DNA of 64,000 bases. Origin: JAEUKH01 sp964447205 (GTDB lineage Bacteria; Myxococcota_A; Polyangia; Polyangiales; Ga0077539). Made by a program: the position numbers and the translations under genes. The stretch is taken from the NCBI GenBank assembly GCA_964447205.1, contig CAYUSB010000013.1:62001-126000 (forward strand). Direction: 5' to 3'. Within the stretch, counting starts at the first letter, position 1, and the number at the start of each line of letters is the position of its first letter. Under the pieces are notes generated by a model. It saw only the letters and a program-made list of their open reading frames with translations, was not told the origin of the DNA and ran no database searches. This document shows positions 1-7,813 of this stretch, piece by piece.

Positions 1-703
1 GGGGCACCCCCTCCTCGTTGCCGACCTTCCAATACCGCCTGCCCGTCAGGACGTTGAAGGCGACCAGCCCGACGCTCCACACGTCCGAGGCGGCGGTGAT
101 CGTGCCCTTCGAGGCCTGCTCCGGGGCCATCCACAGGGGGGTCCCCACGGCGGCCGTGTTGAGCCCCTCGCCCTGGGCCTCGGCCAGGACCTTGGCGATG
201 CCGAAGTCAAGCAGCTTGACCGTAAACGGGACGCCCTCCCGGCGCGTGTCGGCGAGGAAGATGTTCTCGGGTTTGAGGTCGCGGTGGATGAGCCCGGCCT
301 CGTGGGCGGCCCCGAGGGCGTGGCCGAGCTGTCGGAAGATCACCAGGGCCTCGGCGGGCCCGAACCGTCCTCGGCGCTCGATGGCGGCGGCCAGGTCTTC
401 GCCCCGGAGCAGCTCCATCACCAGCCAGGGGATGCCCCCGTCGTCGAAGCCCGCGGCCATCACCTGCACGACGTGGTCGCTCTGGATGCGGGCGCTGGCC
501 CGGGCCTCTTGCAGAAACCGGTCGCGCCCGCGGGGGTCGCGCAGGAGGCGGGCGTGCATCACCTTGAGGGCCCGCTCGTGGCCCGTGGAGAGCTGGGTCA
601 CCACGTAGAGCGAGCCCATCCCCCCGCGGGCGAGGGGCCGTTCGACGCGGTAGTCCTGGGCGACGACGGCGCCAGGTTCGAGCGGTTGGGCGAGGGACGT
701 CAT
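1..703 (-). CDS. Ser/Thr protein kinase, N-terminal part (runs off window)
   Basis: Eukaryotic-type (PknB/Stk) Ser/Thr kinase; 234 codons are visible and the rest lies beyond base 1. Seen: the glycine-rich loop ARGGMGSLY at about residues 25-33, the ATP-binding lysine in ALKVMH (K47), the catalytic HRDLKPEN (H140-D142), DFG at 166-168 and a WMAPE motif near the visible end. The catalytic residues are intact, so an active kinase is expected. ATG at 703 is chosen because it lies about 15 residues before the kinase fold (DYRVERPLARGG), as is usual in this family. In myxobacteria such kinases often carry C-terminal TPR or membrane parts, which cannot be judged here. No target can be inferred from the neighbours. 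Confidence 0.9.
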   Translation of the reverse strand, partial: MTSLAQPLEPGAVVAQDYRVERPLARGGMGSLYVVTQLSTGHERALKVMHARLLRDPRGRDRFLQEARASARIQSDHVVQVMAAGFDDGGIPWLVMELLRGEDLAAAIERRGRFGPAEALVIFRQLGHALGAAHEAGLIHRDLKPENIFLADTRREGVPFTVKLLDFGIAKVLAEAQGEGLNTAAVGTPLWMAPEQASKGTITAASDVWSVGLVAFNVLTGRRYWKVGNEEGVP

Positions 704-781
704 CGCGCGGAGGCCCCGATGGTAGCGCACTTCGCCGCGCCGCGGCGAACCTCGTCTCGGCCCCGCAGCGGGTCGGGCCGC

Positions 782-1462
782 TCAGTCGACGTGGGCGTGG
801 AGGAAGGCCACCATGCGGCTCCAGGCCAGGGCGGCGCAGTCGAGGTTGTAGACCTCGGGGCGGGTGTCGTTCACGAAGGCGTGGTCGGCGTCGTAGTGGT
901 AGAGCTCCATGGCCCGGCCGCGGGCGTGGAGGGTGGCCATGATGGCCTCGGCCCGGGCCGCGGGGGCGAAGGCGTCGCGGGTGGAGAAGTGGGCCTGGAT
1001 GGGCGGGGTCAGGGCCGTGGTCCAGTCCACCTGGGCGGCCGGGGCGAGGCCGTAGAAGGGCACGGCCGCGGCGATGCCCGGCAGCCGGGCGGCCACGAAG
1101 AAGGCCCCTCCTCCGCCCATGCAGAACCCCGTGACCCCCACCTTGCCGTTGCTCCGGGGGTGGGCCCGCAGGTGGTCCGCGGCCCCGGCGAGGACGGGCA
1201 GGGACGCGGTCCAGGACATGGCCTGCATGAGGGCCGCGGCCTCCTCGGGCGAGGTGGCACTCCTGCCGCCGTACAGGTCGGGGGCCAGGGCCACAAACCC
1301 CGACGCGGCGAGGCGGTCGACGAGGGAGGCGATGTGCCCGTTGAGCCCCCACCACTCGTGCAGGAGGAGCACTCCTCCGTCGAGCCCGCGCCCCGGAGGG
1401 ATCCCGAGGAGCCCGGTGCCTGTGACGCCTTCGCCTGCTGCAAACTCAACGCGCTCTGCCAT
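782..1462 (-). CDS. Dienelactone hydrolase family protein
   Basis: Alpha/beta-hydrolase of the dienelactone hydrolase family, 226 residues, close to the usual 220-240. The nucleophile is Cys114 in GFCMGG, the acid is probably Asp163 (STRDAFAP) and the base His194 (DADHAF). The HEWWGL segment (35-40) supplies the Glu typical of DLH enzymes. Members hydrolyse cyclic ester or lactone substrates in the cytoplasm, but the substrate here is unknown. No signal peptide is seen. It lies 64 bp downstream of the gpsA-like gene on the same strand and could be the last gene of that operon, although the functions do not obviously connect. Confidence 0.9.
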   Translation of the reverse strand: MAERVEFAAGEGVTGTGLLGIPPGRGLDGGVLLLHEWWGLNGHIASLVDRLAASGFVALAPDLYGGRSATSPEEAAALMQAMSWTASLPVLAGAADHLRAHPRSNGKVGVTGFCMGGGGAFFVAARLPGIAAAVPFYGLAPAAQVDWTTALTPPIQAHFSTRDAFAPAARAEAIMATLHARGRAMELYHYDADHAFVNDTRPEVYNLDCAALAWSRMVAFLHAHVD

Positions 1463-1526
1463 GGGGGTGTCGTCTCTCCGTCTCTGGGGGGGCTCGATCC
1501 AAGGGGACGCGGGGCGTGGAGGCCCG

Positions 1527-2489
1527 TCAGCGCCGGGTCATCAGCAGCACGAGAATTTCCTGCGGGCTCATCGTGCCCTCGAGGGCCTGGGCGATGGTGC
1601 CGAGGAGGGTGGCCTCGACGCGGCGCTCCCGGGCGAAGTCCACCACCCGCGGGAGCAGGGACAGGGCCTCGACCCGCATGGCGGCGTGGGCCTGGGCGGC
1701 CTCCAGGGACTCTCCGCGGCCGAGGGCGGCCCCGAGGCGACACTCGGGTCGGTCGTCCTGGTCCATGGCCGCGAGGAGCTCGCCGATGCCGACGAGGGAG
1801 AAGAAGGTGCGCTCGTCGGCCCCGGCCGCGATGGCCACCCGGGCGGCCTCGTGCAGGCCGCGGGTGAGCAGGCCCCCGAGGAGGCCCGGGCTCACCCCGA
1901 TGGCCCGGGCGTACCCGAGGGCCACGAAGAGGCAGCCGTTGAGGGCGCTGGCCCACTCCAGGCCCACGAGGTCGGGGCTGCGGGAGACGCGCAGCATCGG
2001 GCCCCCGAGGCCGGCCTCGACCGCGGCGCTGACCTCGGCGTAGCGCGAGGCCACGGCGATGACCGCGGGCCGGCCGTCGATGAGGTCGTCGGCCAGCACG
2101 GGGCCCCCGAGGGCCCCCACCCGGCGGCACGGGGTCTCCGCCCGGATCACGTCGGACAGGGTGTTGAGCCCTTCGGGGGACAGACCGCGGGTCCCGTGCA
2201 CGACGAGGTGCGAGCCGTCGAGGACGTCGCCGAGGCTCCGGGCTACGGCCCGCATGGCCTCGGAGGGGGCGGCCACCAGGACGAGGGTGCACCGCTCGGC
2301 GAGGGCAGAGGGGTCGCGTACGACCTCGATGCCGCGGGCGTCGGCCTCGGGGGCGTTGTCGCGGCGGGAGTGGAGCACCACGGGGTGGCCGACCCTGCGG
2401 GCGGCGCAGGCCAGGGCGTAGCCCCAACGGCCGCCGCCGACCACGCCCACGGCGGGGCGGTGGGAGGACAGAGGGGTCGTGGCGGTCAT
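1527..2489 (-). CDS. gpsA: NAD(P)-dependent glycerol-3-phosphate dehydrogenase (GpsA-type)
   Basis: Expected to reduce dihydroxyacetone phosphate to sn-glycerol-3-phosphate, the backbone donor for phospholipids. The N-terminus carries a Rossmann nucleotide-binding loop GGGRWG (18-23), followed by LVLVAAPSEAMR and a HGTRGLSPEG stretch typical of GpsA (often KG.. in other members). The length of 320 matches the family. Its ATG overlaps the TGA of the upstream acyltransferase by one base (TGATG), so the two are translationally coupled. That acyltransferase would consume the G3P made here, which supports both calls. The HGTRG motif replaces the more usual KG(I/L/F) sequence, so this may be a divergent GpsA paralogue. 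Confidence 0.82.
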   Translation of the reverse strand: MTATTPLSSHRPAVGVVGGGRWGYALACAARRVGHPVVLHSRRDNAPEADARGIEVVRDPSALAERCTLVLVAAPSEAMRAVARSLGDVLDGSHLVVHGTRGLSPEGLNTLSDVIRAETPCRRVGALGGPVLADDLIDGRPAVIAVASRYAEVSAAVEAGLGGPMLRVSRSPDLVGLEWASALNGCLFVALGYARAIGVSPGLLGGLLTRGLHEAARVAIAAGADERTFFSLVGIGELLAAMDQDDRPECRLGAALGRGESLEAAQAHAAMRVEALSLLPRVVDFARERRVEATLLGTIAQALEGTMSPQEILVLLMTRR

Positions 2490-4069
2490 CAGCGCCGCCC
2501 CGGGTGGAAGGCCAGGCCGGAGGTGGCGAGGCGGTTCTGGTAGTACAGGAGGAGGTTGAGGTCGGAGAGCATGTAACCTCCGTCGACGGGCGCGAGGACG
2601 GCGTGGGAGTGGTACCCCGACCAGGCCCGGTTGGCCTCGGCCACGAGCTCCATCGGGCGGGCGGCCCGCACCCCGGGGCCGAGCACGAGGCGCTCGGCGT
2701 CCTCCGCGGCCCGGAGCTTCTGGAGCAGGTCGGCCACGCGGCGCTCGGCCTCGTCGAAGGGCAGAAAGACCTCGTCGCGGCGGCGCACGAGCTGAAACAG
2801 GTCGTCGCGGGGGTGGGCCTCGCGCAGCCGGGCGAAGGCCGCCGCGGCGACGACGTGGGTGGGCAAGATCACGGTCTCGCGGGCGTAGGCCGCGCAGATG
2901 GTCTCGCCGAGCTCGCGGGTGTACTGGGCGTCGCGGGCGGGGTCGATGGTGGCCACCCCGTCGAGGGTGACGTAGCTGGCCGGGTCGACGGTGCGCCCGC
3001 GGAGGTCGACCGAGCGGCCGTCGGCGGTGACCCGGTTGCCGAAGGGGTCGATGGGGTGACCGAAGCGGATCACCACGCTCCCGGTGGTCATCACGAGCTT
3101 GCGCACGAGGGTGACGATGCGCTCGATCTGGGTGCTCTCGTCGTCGTCGATGATGTAGCGGGTCTTGCCGACCTCGGCGAGGTAGTCGGCCATGAGGGTG
3201 CTGGCCTCCAGGGTCAGCAGGTAGTTGATGGTCGAGGGCACGAAGAAGACCCGCTGCGGGTGTCCCCGGCGCAGCGAGTGGACGAAGGCCTCGACCCCGG
3301 TGCCCATCAAACCCAGCTTGAGGCGCTCCTCGACGAGGCCTGAGCGGCTGCGGGTCCCGCCCGGGAAGAAGAGGGAGTGGTAGCCCCGCTCGATCAGGAC
3401 GGTGGAGTAGGTCTTGAGGACCTCTTTGTAGAGCTCGGCCCGGACCCTGCGGTCGACCCGGTAGGCCCCGAGGTTGCGCATGAAGAAGGACAGGAAGGGG
3501 TTGGCGAAGAGGTTCTTCCCGGCCCCGTACGAGACGGGGGGGAGGCCCTCGCGGTGCAGGGCGAAGCCGAAGACCACGGAGTCGAGGTTGGACAGGTGGG
3601 TGGGCACGAAGACCACCGTCCCATGGGTGGCCAGCGACCGGATGGTGTCGAGGGGCCCCTGCGTCACCAGGTGCTTCTGCAGCCTCCCGGCCGAGCGGAA
3701 CCCCTCGCTGAAGTCCTTGGGCGACAGGAGCAGGGCCAGGGCCCGGGGCAGGGCCTGGGTCGACAGCCCGTACACCTTGGGGTTGAAGTTGCCCGCGATG
3801 TCGTCGGCCCAGCGTCGGGCGAGGGCCTCCAGGCGGGCCCGGCGACCCTCCTCGGAGAGCTTGCCCACGGAGCGGGCGAGGTCGCGAAAACGTTCGAGGT
3901 CGGGTCGTTCGTTGCCGGGGTTGGGCTCGAGGCGGCGGGTCTCGTGGTAGGCCGCGTCGTTGAGCAGGAGGAGCGGGTCGGCGGTGGCCCGACCGATCCG
4001 TCCCACCACCTCCTCCACGATGAAGGAACGCTCCTCGTTGAAGTGAAAAATGGGCGCCTCGTGCTTCAC
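2489..4069 (-). CDS. Glycerol-3-phosphate acyltransferase (PlsB-like)
   Basis: Membrane-associated acyltransferase that probably transfers a fatty acyl chain to the sn-1 position of glycerol-3-phosphate. The acyltransferase blocks are visible in order: THLSNLDS with the HX4D pair H158/D163, YGAGKNLFANP and GAYRVDR, FFPGGTRSRSG (234-244), and VPSTINY (278-284). The 526-residue length is between plant-type GPATs and the roughly 800-residue E. coli PlsB. The frame stays open far upstream, but GTG at 4069 is chosen because the sequence before it is low-complexity and not protein-like, and because the divergent gene starts nearby. It is directly coupled to the gpsA-like gene downstream. The last 200 residues are less conserved to the eye. 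Confidence 0.85.
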   Translation of the reverse strand: MKHEAPIFHFNEERSFIVEEVVGRIGRATADPLLLLNDAAYHETRRLEPNPGNERPDLERFRDLARSVGKLSEEGRRARLEALARRWADDIAGNFNPKVYGLSTQALPRALALLLSPKDFSEGFRSAGRLQKHLVTQGPLDTIRSLATHGTVVFVPTHLSNLDSVVFGFALHREGLPPVSYGAGKNLFANPFLSFFMRNLGAYRVDRRVRAELYKEVLKTYSTVLIERGYHSLFFPGGTRSRSGLVEERLKLGLMGTGVEAFVHSLRRGHPQRVFFVPSTINYLLTLEASTLMADYLAEVGKTRYIIDDDESTQIERIVTLVRKLVMTTGSVVIRFGHPIDPFGNRVTADGRSVDLRGRTVDPASYVTLDGVATIDPARDAQYTRELGETICAAYARETVILPTHVVAAAAFARLREAHPRDDLFQLVRRRDEVFLPFDEAERRVADLLQKLRAAEDAERLVLGPGVRAARPMELVAEANRAWSGYHSHAVLAPVDGGYMLSDLNLLLYYQNRLATSGLAFHPGRR

Positions 4070-4135
4070 CGCTGCGACGCTACCCTCTCGGCCCCACCCC
4101 CTACAAGCCTCGCCGCACACCCCGTACGCCCTCCG

Positions 4136-4606
4136 ATGCCCCAACCCTCCCCCCGGGCCCCGTCCCCCCTGACCCCTGTGATCACCGCCGTGGCCGTCCT
4201 CGGGGCCTTGGCCCTCGCCCGGGTGTACGTCGCCCGCGGCCCCGGGACCCCGCCTCCTGGGCCTGTTCCGGCCCCGCCCCGCCTCGACGACGGGGCCTAC
4301 GTCCAGACCGTGGCCCCCCTCCTGCGGTCGGCCGGGTGCGCCGCCCCGACCTGTCACGGGGGCCCTTCGCCCGGAGCCCTCGTCCTGCATCCCGAGGTCA
4401 CCGCCGCGGGCCTCGCCGTCGAGCTGCCGGCTGTACGCGCCCGGGTGCACCCCGGCGATCCGGACACGAGCCCTCTCTACCGGGCTGCTGTGACGGCCGG
4501 GCATCACCGCTCCACGGCCCCGGCCCTCGACCCGGGAGGGTGCCACGCGATCCAACTGGCCCGCTGGATCCGGGGCCTCGCCCCCGCACGATGCGCCGCC
4601 CGGTGA
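4136..4606 (+). CDS. Small exported protein with a CX4CH haem-like motif
   Basis: 156-residue protein. An N-terminal hydrophobic segment (about 14-30, ITAVAVLGALALARVYVA) is followed by a proline-rich linker. It then has CAAPTCHGG, a CX4CH motif of the kind seen in planctomycete- and myxobacteria-type cytochrome c domains (canonical CXXCH with two extra residues), and later HPGDPDTSPLYRA and H...GGCHAIQLARWIRGLAP. The order of C..CHGG followed by G-P-SPLY and a C-terminal helix I..WI..GA resembles the mono-haem domain of secreted PSCyt/DUF1549-type proteins. This suggests an anchored periplasmic cytochrome-like domain, but haem attachment is inferred. It is divergent from the acyltransferase, with 66 bp between the start codons. 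Confidence 0.6.
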   Translation: MPQPSPRAPSPLTPVITAVAVLGALALARVYVARGPGTPPPGPVPAPPRLDDGAYVQTVAPLLRSAGCAAPTCHGGPSPGALVLHPEVTAAGLAVELPAVRARVHPGDPDTSPLYRAAVTAGHHRSTAPALDPGGCHAIQLARWIRGLAPARCAAR

Positions 4607-4749
4607 CGGCCGTACACTGGAGTTCGGAGTAGGTCCCCGTGGCGGGTGCAGGCGTTGTCGCCCCGGGGCCAGACGGATGATCAGTGTCCATGCCGCGAGT
4701 CCGCACGGATCTGGCGCCTGTCGCCGTGCAAATCACCCCAAGGAGGCGC

Positions 4750-4767
4750 ACTGGTCATAAGACCAGT
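4750..4767. repeat. Perfect inverted repeat ACTGGTC-ATAA-GACCAGT
   Basis: Seven-base arms with a four-base loop, lying about 150 bp upstream of the TetR-family gene. It is AT-richer than its surroundings. There is no T-run, so a regulator site or structured leader is likelier than an intrinsic terminator. Confidence 0.5.
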
Positions 4768-4877
4768 ACTGCCCCGCCTTATGCTGTACGCCGTTGGAGG
4801 CGAGCACCGACACGGCGATACCCCGCCAGTCGACGGGGAGGGTGACGGGTCTACCCACACAATGTAAGGAACATCCC

Positions 4878-4905
4878 TTGACAAGTTAAGGCATGTGACT
4901 TATTT
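4878..4905 (+). promoter_or_regulatory. Candidate sigma-70 promoter for the TetR-dioxygenase operon
   Basis: A consensus -35 hexamer TTGACA (4878-4883) is followed after 16 bases by TTATTT (4900-4905), a weak -10. This lies just before the GTG start at 4914, so a transcript from it would be nearly leaderless. Position relative to the gene and the match to the -35 consensus are the only support. Confidence 0.4.
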
Positions 4906-4909
4906 CAGA

Positions 4910-4923
4910 CTTCGTGCACGAAG
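4910..4923. promoter_or_regulatory. 14-bp perfect palindrome over the TetR start codon
   Basis: CTTCGTGCACGAAG reads the same on both strands and contains the GTG start codon at 4914. A palindrome of this size directly downstream of the candidate promoter would suit autoregulation by the TetR protein encoded here. This is inference, and the palindrome also encodes residues 1-3 of the protein. Confidence 0.4.
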
Positions 4924-5546
4924 CCGCCGTTCGTATGATCGACGCCGCCGAACGCCTCGTTGCCCAGCGTGGCCTTGCTGCCTTGACCGTGCAGGCCGTC
5001 CAGGAGGCCGCCGGCCAGCGGAACAAGTCGGCGGTGCAGTACCACTTCGGTGGCCGTCAGGGCCTGGTCGACGCGCTGCTCGCCACCCGGATGGCGTCGG
5101 CGAGCGCGCGGCGGACGTCGATGCTCCTCGCGCTTGGGGGTGCCCCCAGCACCCGCGAGCTGGTCGAGGTGCTCGTGGTGCCGCTGATCGAGTCGGTGCT
5201 CTCGCGTCGGCCGAGCTACTGGGCCCGGTTCCTGATCCAGGCCATCGGCGACCCGCAGACGGGACTGGCCGCGCTCGCCTCCGTCGACAACCAGGCGCTC
5301 CAGGCCGCGCAGTCTCGACTCGAGGCGCACCTCGTCCAGCTTCCGCCTGGGGTCCGCAGCCTTCGGGTGCGGTCGATCTTCGGGTACGCCTGCGTCGTCC
5401 TCGCGGCCTACGAGGTCGGCGCGCTCCCTGCCGATCTCACGGACGGCGCGCTGGTGATCGAGATCGTCGACGCGTGCTGCGGGCTCGTCGACGCTCCCAG
5501 CTCCGCCCGTCCCTCCGCCGTTCACCCCAAGAAAGACCGACGATGA
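4914..5546 (+). CDS. TetR/AcrR-family transcriptional regulator
   Basis: 210-residue repressor-type protein. The N-terminal helix-turn-helix is clear: RMIDAAERLVAQRG (helix 1), then LTVQAVQEAAGQRNKSAVQYHFGGRQGLVDALL, where the usual Y-x-H/YHF-x-x-(K/R)-x-x-L signature of TetR HTH domains is present. The remainder is the all-helical ligand-binding part. GTG at 4914 is the only practical start: an in-frame TGA lies at 4896-4898, and ATG 4935 would cut into helix 1. The next gene begins inside its stop codon (ATGA, 5543-5546), so the regulator and dioxygenase are co-translated, and the dioxygenase substrate or product is a plausible ligand. Confidence 0.9.
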   Translation: MHEAAVRMIDAAERLVAQRGLAALTVQAVQEAAGQRNKSAVQYHFGGRQGLVDALLATRMASASARRTSMLLALGGAPSTRELVEVLVVPLIESVLSRRPSYWARFLIQAIGDPQTGLAALASVDNQALQAAQSRLEAHLVQLPPGVRSLRVRSIFGYACVVLAAYEVGALPADLTDGALVIEIVDACCGLVDAPSSARPSAVHPKKDRR

Positions 5547-6394
5547 ACACCATGACCGCCACGCCACACGAAGGCGCCGGGATCGAGATCCGCGGCGTCG
5601 ACATCCGCACCGCCGACGAGGCCACCTTCGGCGAAATCCGCGATCTCTTCCACAGGCACGGGCTGGTGTTCCTCCGCGACCAGCGGCTGTCCGAGGCCGA
5701 CCACATCGCCCTCGCCCGGCGACTCGGCACGATCAACCTCAACCGCTTCTTCGTGAAGAACTCCGGGCACCCCGAGATCGCCATGGTCACCAAGGAGGCC
5801 GACCAGCGCCTCAACATCGGCGGCTTCTGGCACACCGACCACAGCTACGACCTCGAGCCCGCGCTCGGCTCGATCCTCGTCGCCCGCGACCTTCCGACCC
5901 GCGGCGGTGATACCCAGTTCATCAGCACCTACGACGCCTTCGAGGCCCTGCCCTCGGCTCTCCAGGACCGCCTCCGGGGCATGCGCGCTGTCCACTCCGC
6001 GAAGCACGCCTTCGGCACGACGGCCTCCAGGATCCGCGCGTGGATCGACCCCCAGGCGCGAACGGAGAACACCCAGGAAGCCGACGCCCTGGGCACGGTC
6101 ACCCACCCGGTCGTGATCCGTCATCCGCTCTCGGGCCGGGAGGCGCTGTTCGTGAACCCGAGCTTCACCGTCCGCTTCGAGGGTTGGTCGGTGCTGCGTT
6201 CCGCGCCCCTGCTCGCGCAGATCTACGCCCGCGTCCTGCTCGGCGTGCGCATCGCGAACTTCCGCTGGGAGCCCGGGTCCGTCGCGATCTGGGACAACCG
6301 GGCCACCTGGCACAACGCGAAGAACGACTACCGCGGGCAGCGGCGCGAGATGCACCGGATCACACTCGACGGCTGCCCCCTCGACGCAGGCTGA
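5543..6394 (+). CDS. TauD/TfdA-family Fe(II)/2-oxoglutarate dioxygenase
   Basis: Non-haem iron dioxygenase, 283 residues, the usual size for TauD/TfdA. The facial triad is visible as H97-T-D99 (FWHTDHSY) and H257 (ATWHNAK), with R267 or R272 as the 2-oxoglutarate-binding arginine. LFHRHGLVFLRDQ near residues 36-47 is also typical of the family. These enzymes hydroxylate and so cleave substrates such as taurine or aryloxyalkanoates, or tailor natural products; the substrate cannot be told from sequence. It overlaps the TetR gene by four bases, so the pair is an operon under its own regulator. No transporter or partner enzyme is adjacent. Confidence 0.92.
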   Translation: MNTMTATPHEGAGIEIRGVDIRTADEATFGEIRDLFHRHGLVFLRDQRLSEADHIALARRLGTINLNRFFVKNSGHPEIAMVTKEADQRLNIGGFWHTDHSYDLEPALGSILVARDLPTRGGDTQFISTYDAFEALPSALQDRLRGMRAVHSAKHAFGTTASRIRAWIDPQARTENTQEADALGTVTHPVVIRHPLSGREALFVNPSFTVRFEGWSVLRSAPLLAQIYARVLLGVRIANFRWEPGSVAIWDNRATWHNAKNDYRGQRREMHRITLDGCPLDAG

Positions 6395-6812
6395 TGCGCT
6401 GCGTGCGGCCAGCGAGCTCTGCGTCGACCGCCGAGGCCCCGCGCAGCACCGCTGGTGGGCGGCAGGTCACCGCGCATAACGGGGAGTCTGTCAACCCGAA
6501 AGAGGGACTAGAACTCCAGCCGGGTGGCTGCTCGACGCGGCGAACCTGTTGGAGTTCCGATCCCCCTCCTATCGCCCTCCCTCGGGCGAGCGCCCACGAG
6601 GCGGACCCGGGGCGCTGGTGGGCTCCCGAAGTCTCAACCCACCCAACGCGCTGAGCGCGTCGGCGCTGGTGTCTCGACGACCAGGAGCCGTCCCGTCACG
6701 CCTCCTCCACCGCCGGGGCCCTCGCTCTGGGCCCGGAGACGCCTACTCCGAATCCCAGGCCGTACACGCCCCGCTTGCGTCGAGGGCCCGGAGCCCCCAC
6801 CTTGCGGCCCCT
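6395..6812. other. Intergenic region, no supported gene
   Basis: About 420 bp with no convincing reading frame. It contains a short perfect palindrome at 6646-6660 (ACGCGCT, one base, AGCGCGT) and two similar GGCGCTGGTG words about 50 bp apart. A tRNA-like T-loop near 6549-6563 was examined and rejected. The region may be decayed sequence behind the dioxygenase operon. Confidence 0.4.
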
Positions 6813-6989
6813 ATGCAGCGATCGGGTGCCCAACAGTCTGTCGGCGGCAAGCGCGTGGTGCTGGCCGTGATCGCCCTGGCGGTGCTCCTGACGGCCGCCA
6901 TCGTGGTGCAGGCCATCCTCACCGATCGCACCGGGATCACCCGCCGAGGCCTCACCCCCGTGCCCCTGGCCGACGCCGGCTCGCCGTAG
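6813..6989 (+). CDS. Small single-pass membrane protein, unknown
   Basis: 58-residue open frame: a basic N-terminus (MQRSGAQQSVGGKR), one strong hydrophobic helix at about 15-36 (VVLAVIALAVLLTAAIVVQAIL), then a short polar tail. The topology is that of a small inner-membrane protein, and the ATG after low-complexity sequence suggests a real start. It converges with the sigma-factor gene, with 18 bp between the stops. No function can be assigned, and no clear ribosome-binding site was seen, so it might be spurious. Confidence 0.5.
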   Translation: MQRSGAQQSVGGKRVVLAVIALAVLLTAAIVVQAILTDRTGITRRGLTPVPLADAGSP

Positions 6990-7007
6990 GGCAGCGCAGC
7001 GCAGCGA

Positions 7008-7715
7008 TCAGGGCGGGGCGGGGTCTTCGGGCTCCTGGGCCGCGAGGGCGGCCCGGAGTTTTTGCAGGGCCCGGGCGTGGAGCCGGCTGGCCCAACTCTT
7101 GGTGAGGCCGAAGCGTCTGCCGACGTGCTCGATGGTCTCGTCGCGGAGGTAGATCCCGACGATCATTTCGCGCTCGCGGCGGGGCAGGGTGCCGAGGGCC
7201 CGGTCGAGCCCCTGACGCTCCTGGCGGGCAGCCAGTGCCTGGGCGGGGTCGTCGGGGATTTCAGGGCCGATCTGGGCGGCGATCTCGCCCAGGGAGAAGG
7301 CGATCACGGCGTCGTCGAGCACCGCGGCCAGCGTCTGGGCGGCCTCGGCGGCGGCGTCGGCCGAACCCGCCGGGGCCGGGGCCTGGTCGCGGCTCCGCTG
7401 CTCGATCAGGGCGTCGAGGGCCGACTGGGCCGAGGCCCGGGCCCGGAAGTACGGCGACTGGGCGCACTCCTGGCGGAGGAAATCAAACATGGCCCCGCGC
7501 ACCCGGTAGTACGCGTAGGTGGCGAAGCTGGCGTTTTGCGCGGGATCGTAGCGCGAGGCGGCCTCCAGCAGGCCCGCCTGCCCGCAGGCCACCAGGTCGT
7601 CGAGGGGCATCCACGCGGGGGAGTCGCGCAGCAGCCGATGGGCCACGCGCCGTACGAGCGGGAGGTGCTGCGCCACGAGGGCGTCCCGCGCGGCGTCCTG
7701 GGCGGTGGGCTTCAT
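7008..7715 (-). CDS. Sigma-70 family RNA polymerase sigma factor (FliA/WhiG-like)
   Basis: Alternative sigma factor of about 235 residues. Region 2 is visible from LPLVRRVAHRLLRD through LDDLVACGQAGLLEAASRYDP (core binding) and FATYAYYRVRGAMFDFLR (the -10 recognition helix), the FliA/WhiG pattern. Region 4 is the C-terminal LPRREREMIVGIYLRDETIEHVGRRFG-type helix-turn-helix. The middle is alanine-rich and poorly conserved. The frame could begin at TTG 7760, but ATG 7715 places the start a normal distance before region 2. No flagellar or anti-sigma gene is near, so its regulon is unknown. It is divergent from the IgGFc-binding-type lipoprotein gene, with about 100 bp between them. Confidence 0.85.
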   Translation of the reverse strand: MKPTAQDAARDALVAQHLPLVRRVAHRLLRDSPAWMPLDDLVACGQAGLLEAASRYDPAQNASFATYAYYRVRGAMFDFLRQECAQSPYFRARASAQSALDALIEQRSRDQAPAPAGSADAAAEAAQTLAAVLDDAVIAFSLGEIAAQIGPEIPDDPAQALAARQERQGLDRALGTLPRREREMIVGIYLRDETIEHVGRRFGLTKSWASRLHARALQKLRAALAAQEPEDPAPP

Positions 7716-7813
7716 CCCGGCGATGGGGGCATCGTCGTCGTCGGCAGGGGGGCCTGTCAATCCCGAGCACCGTCGCGTGGACGACCGCCCGTCGGGTGCG
7801 GTACAACCGGCGG

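Larger units (their letters stand above)
4607..4913. other. Intergenic region with a hairpin, no supported gene
   Basis: About 300 bp without a convincing gene; short open frames exist on both strands but have no recognisable protein signature. It contains a perfect stem-loop at 4750-4767 (ACTGGTC, loop ATAA, GACCAGT), which could be an operator or the end of a transcript. The promoter-like elements for the TetR gene lie at its right end. The base composition is visibly less GC-rich than in the flanking genes. Confidence 0.5.

Noticed and set aside
4646..4884. Short open frames on both strands before the TetR gene
   Set aside because: No ribosome site, composition or motif supports either; they overlap a hairpin and promoter-like sequence.
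6480..6565. tRNA-like piece with a T-loop-like GTTCCGATCC
   Set aside because: Positions 57 and 58 of the T-loop do not fit (C and G instead of purine and A), and no acceptor or anticodon stem could be paired.
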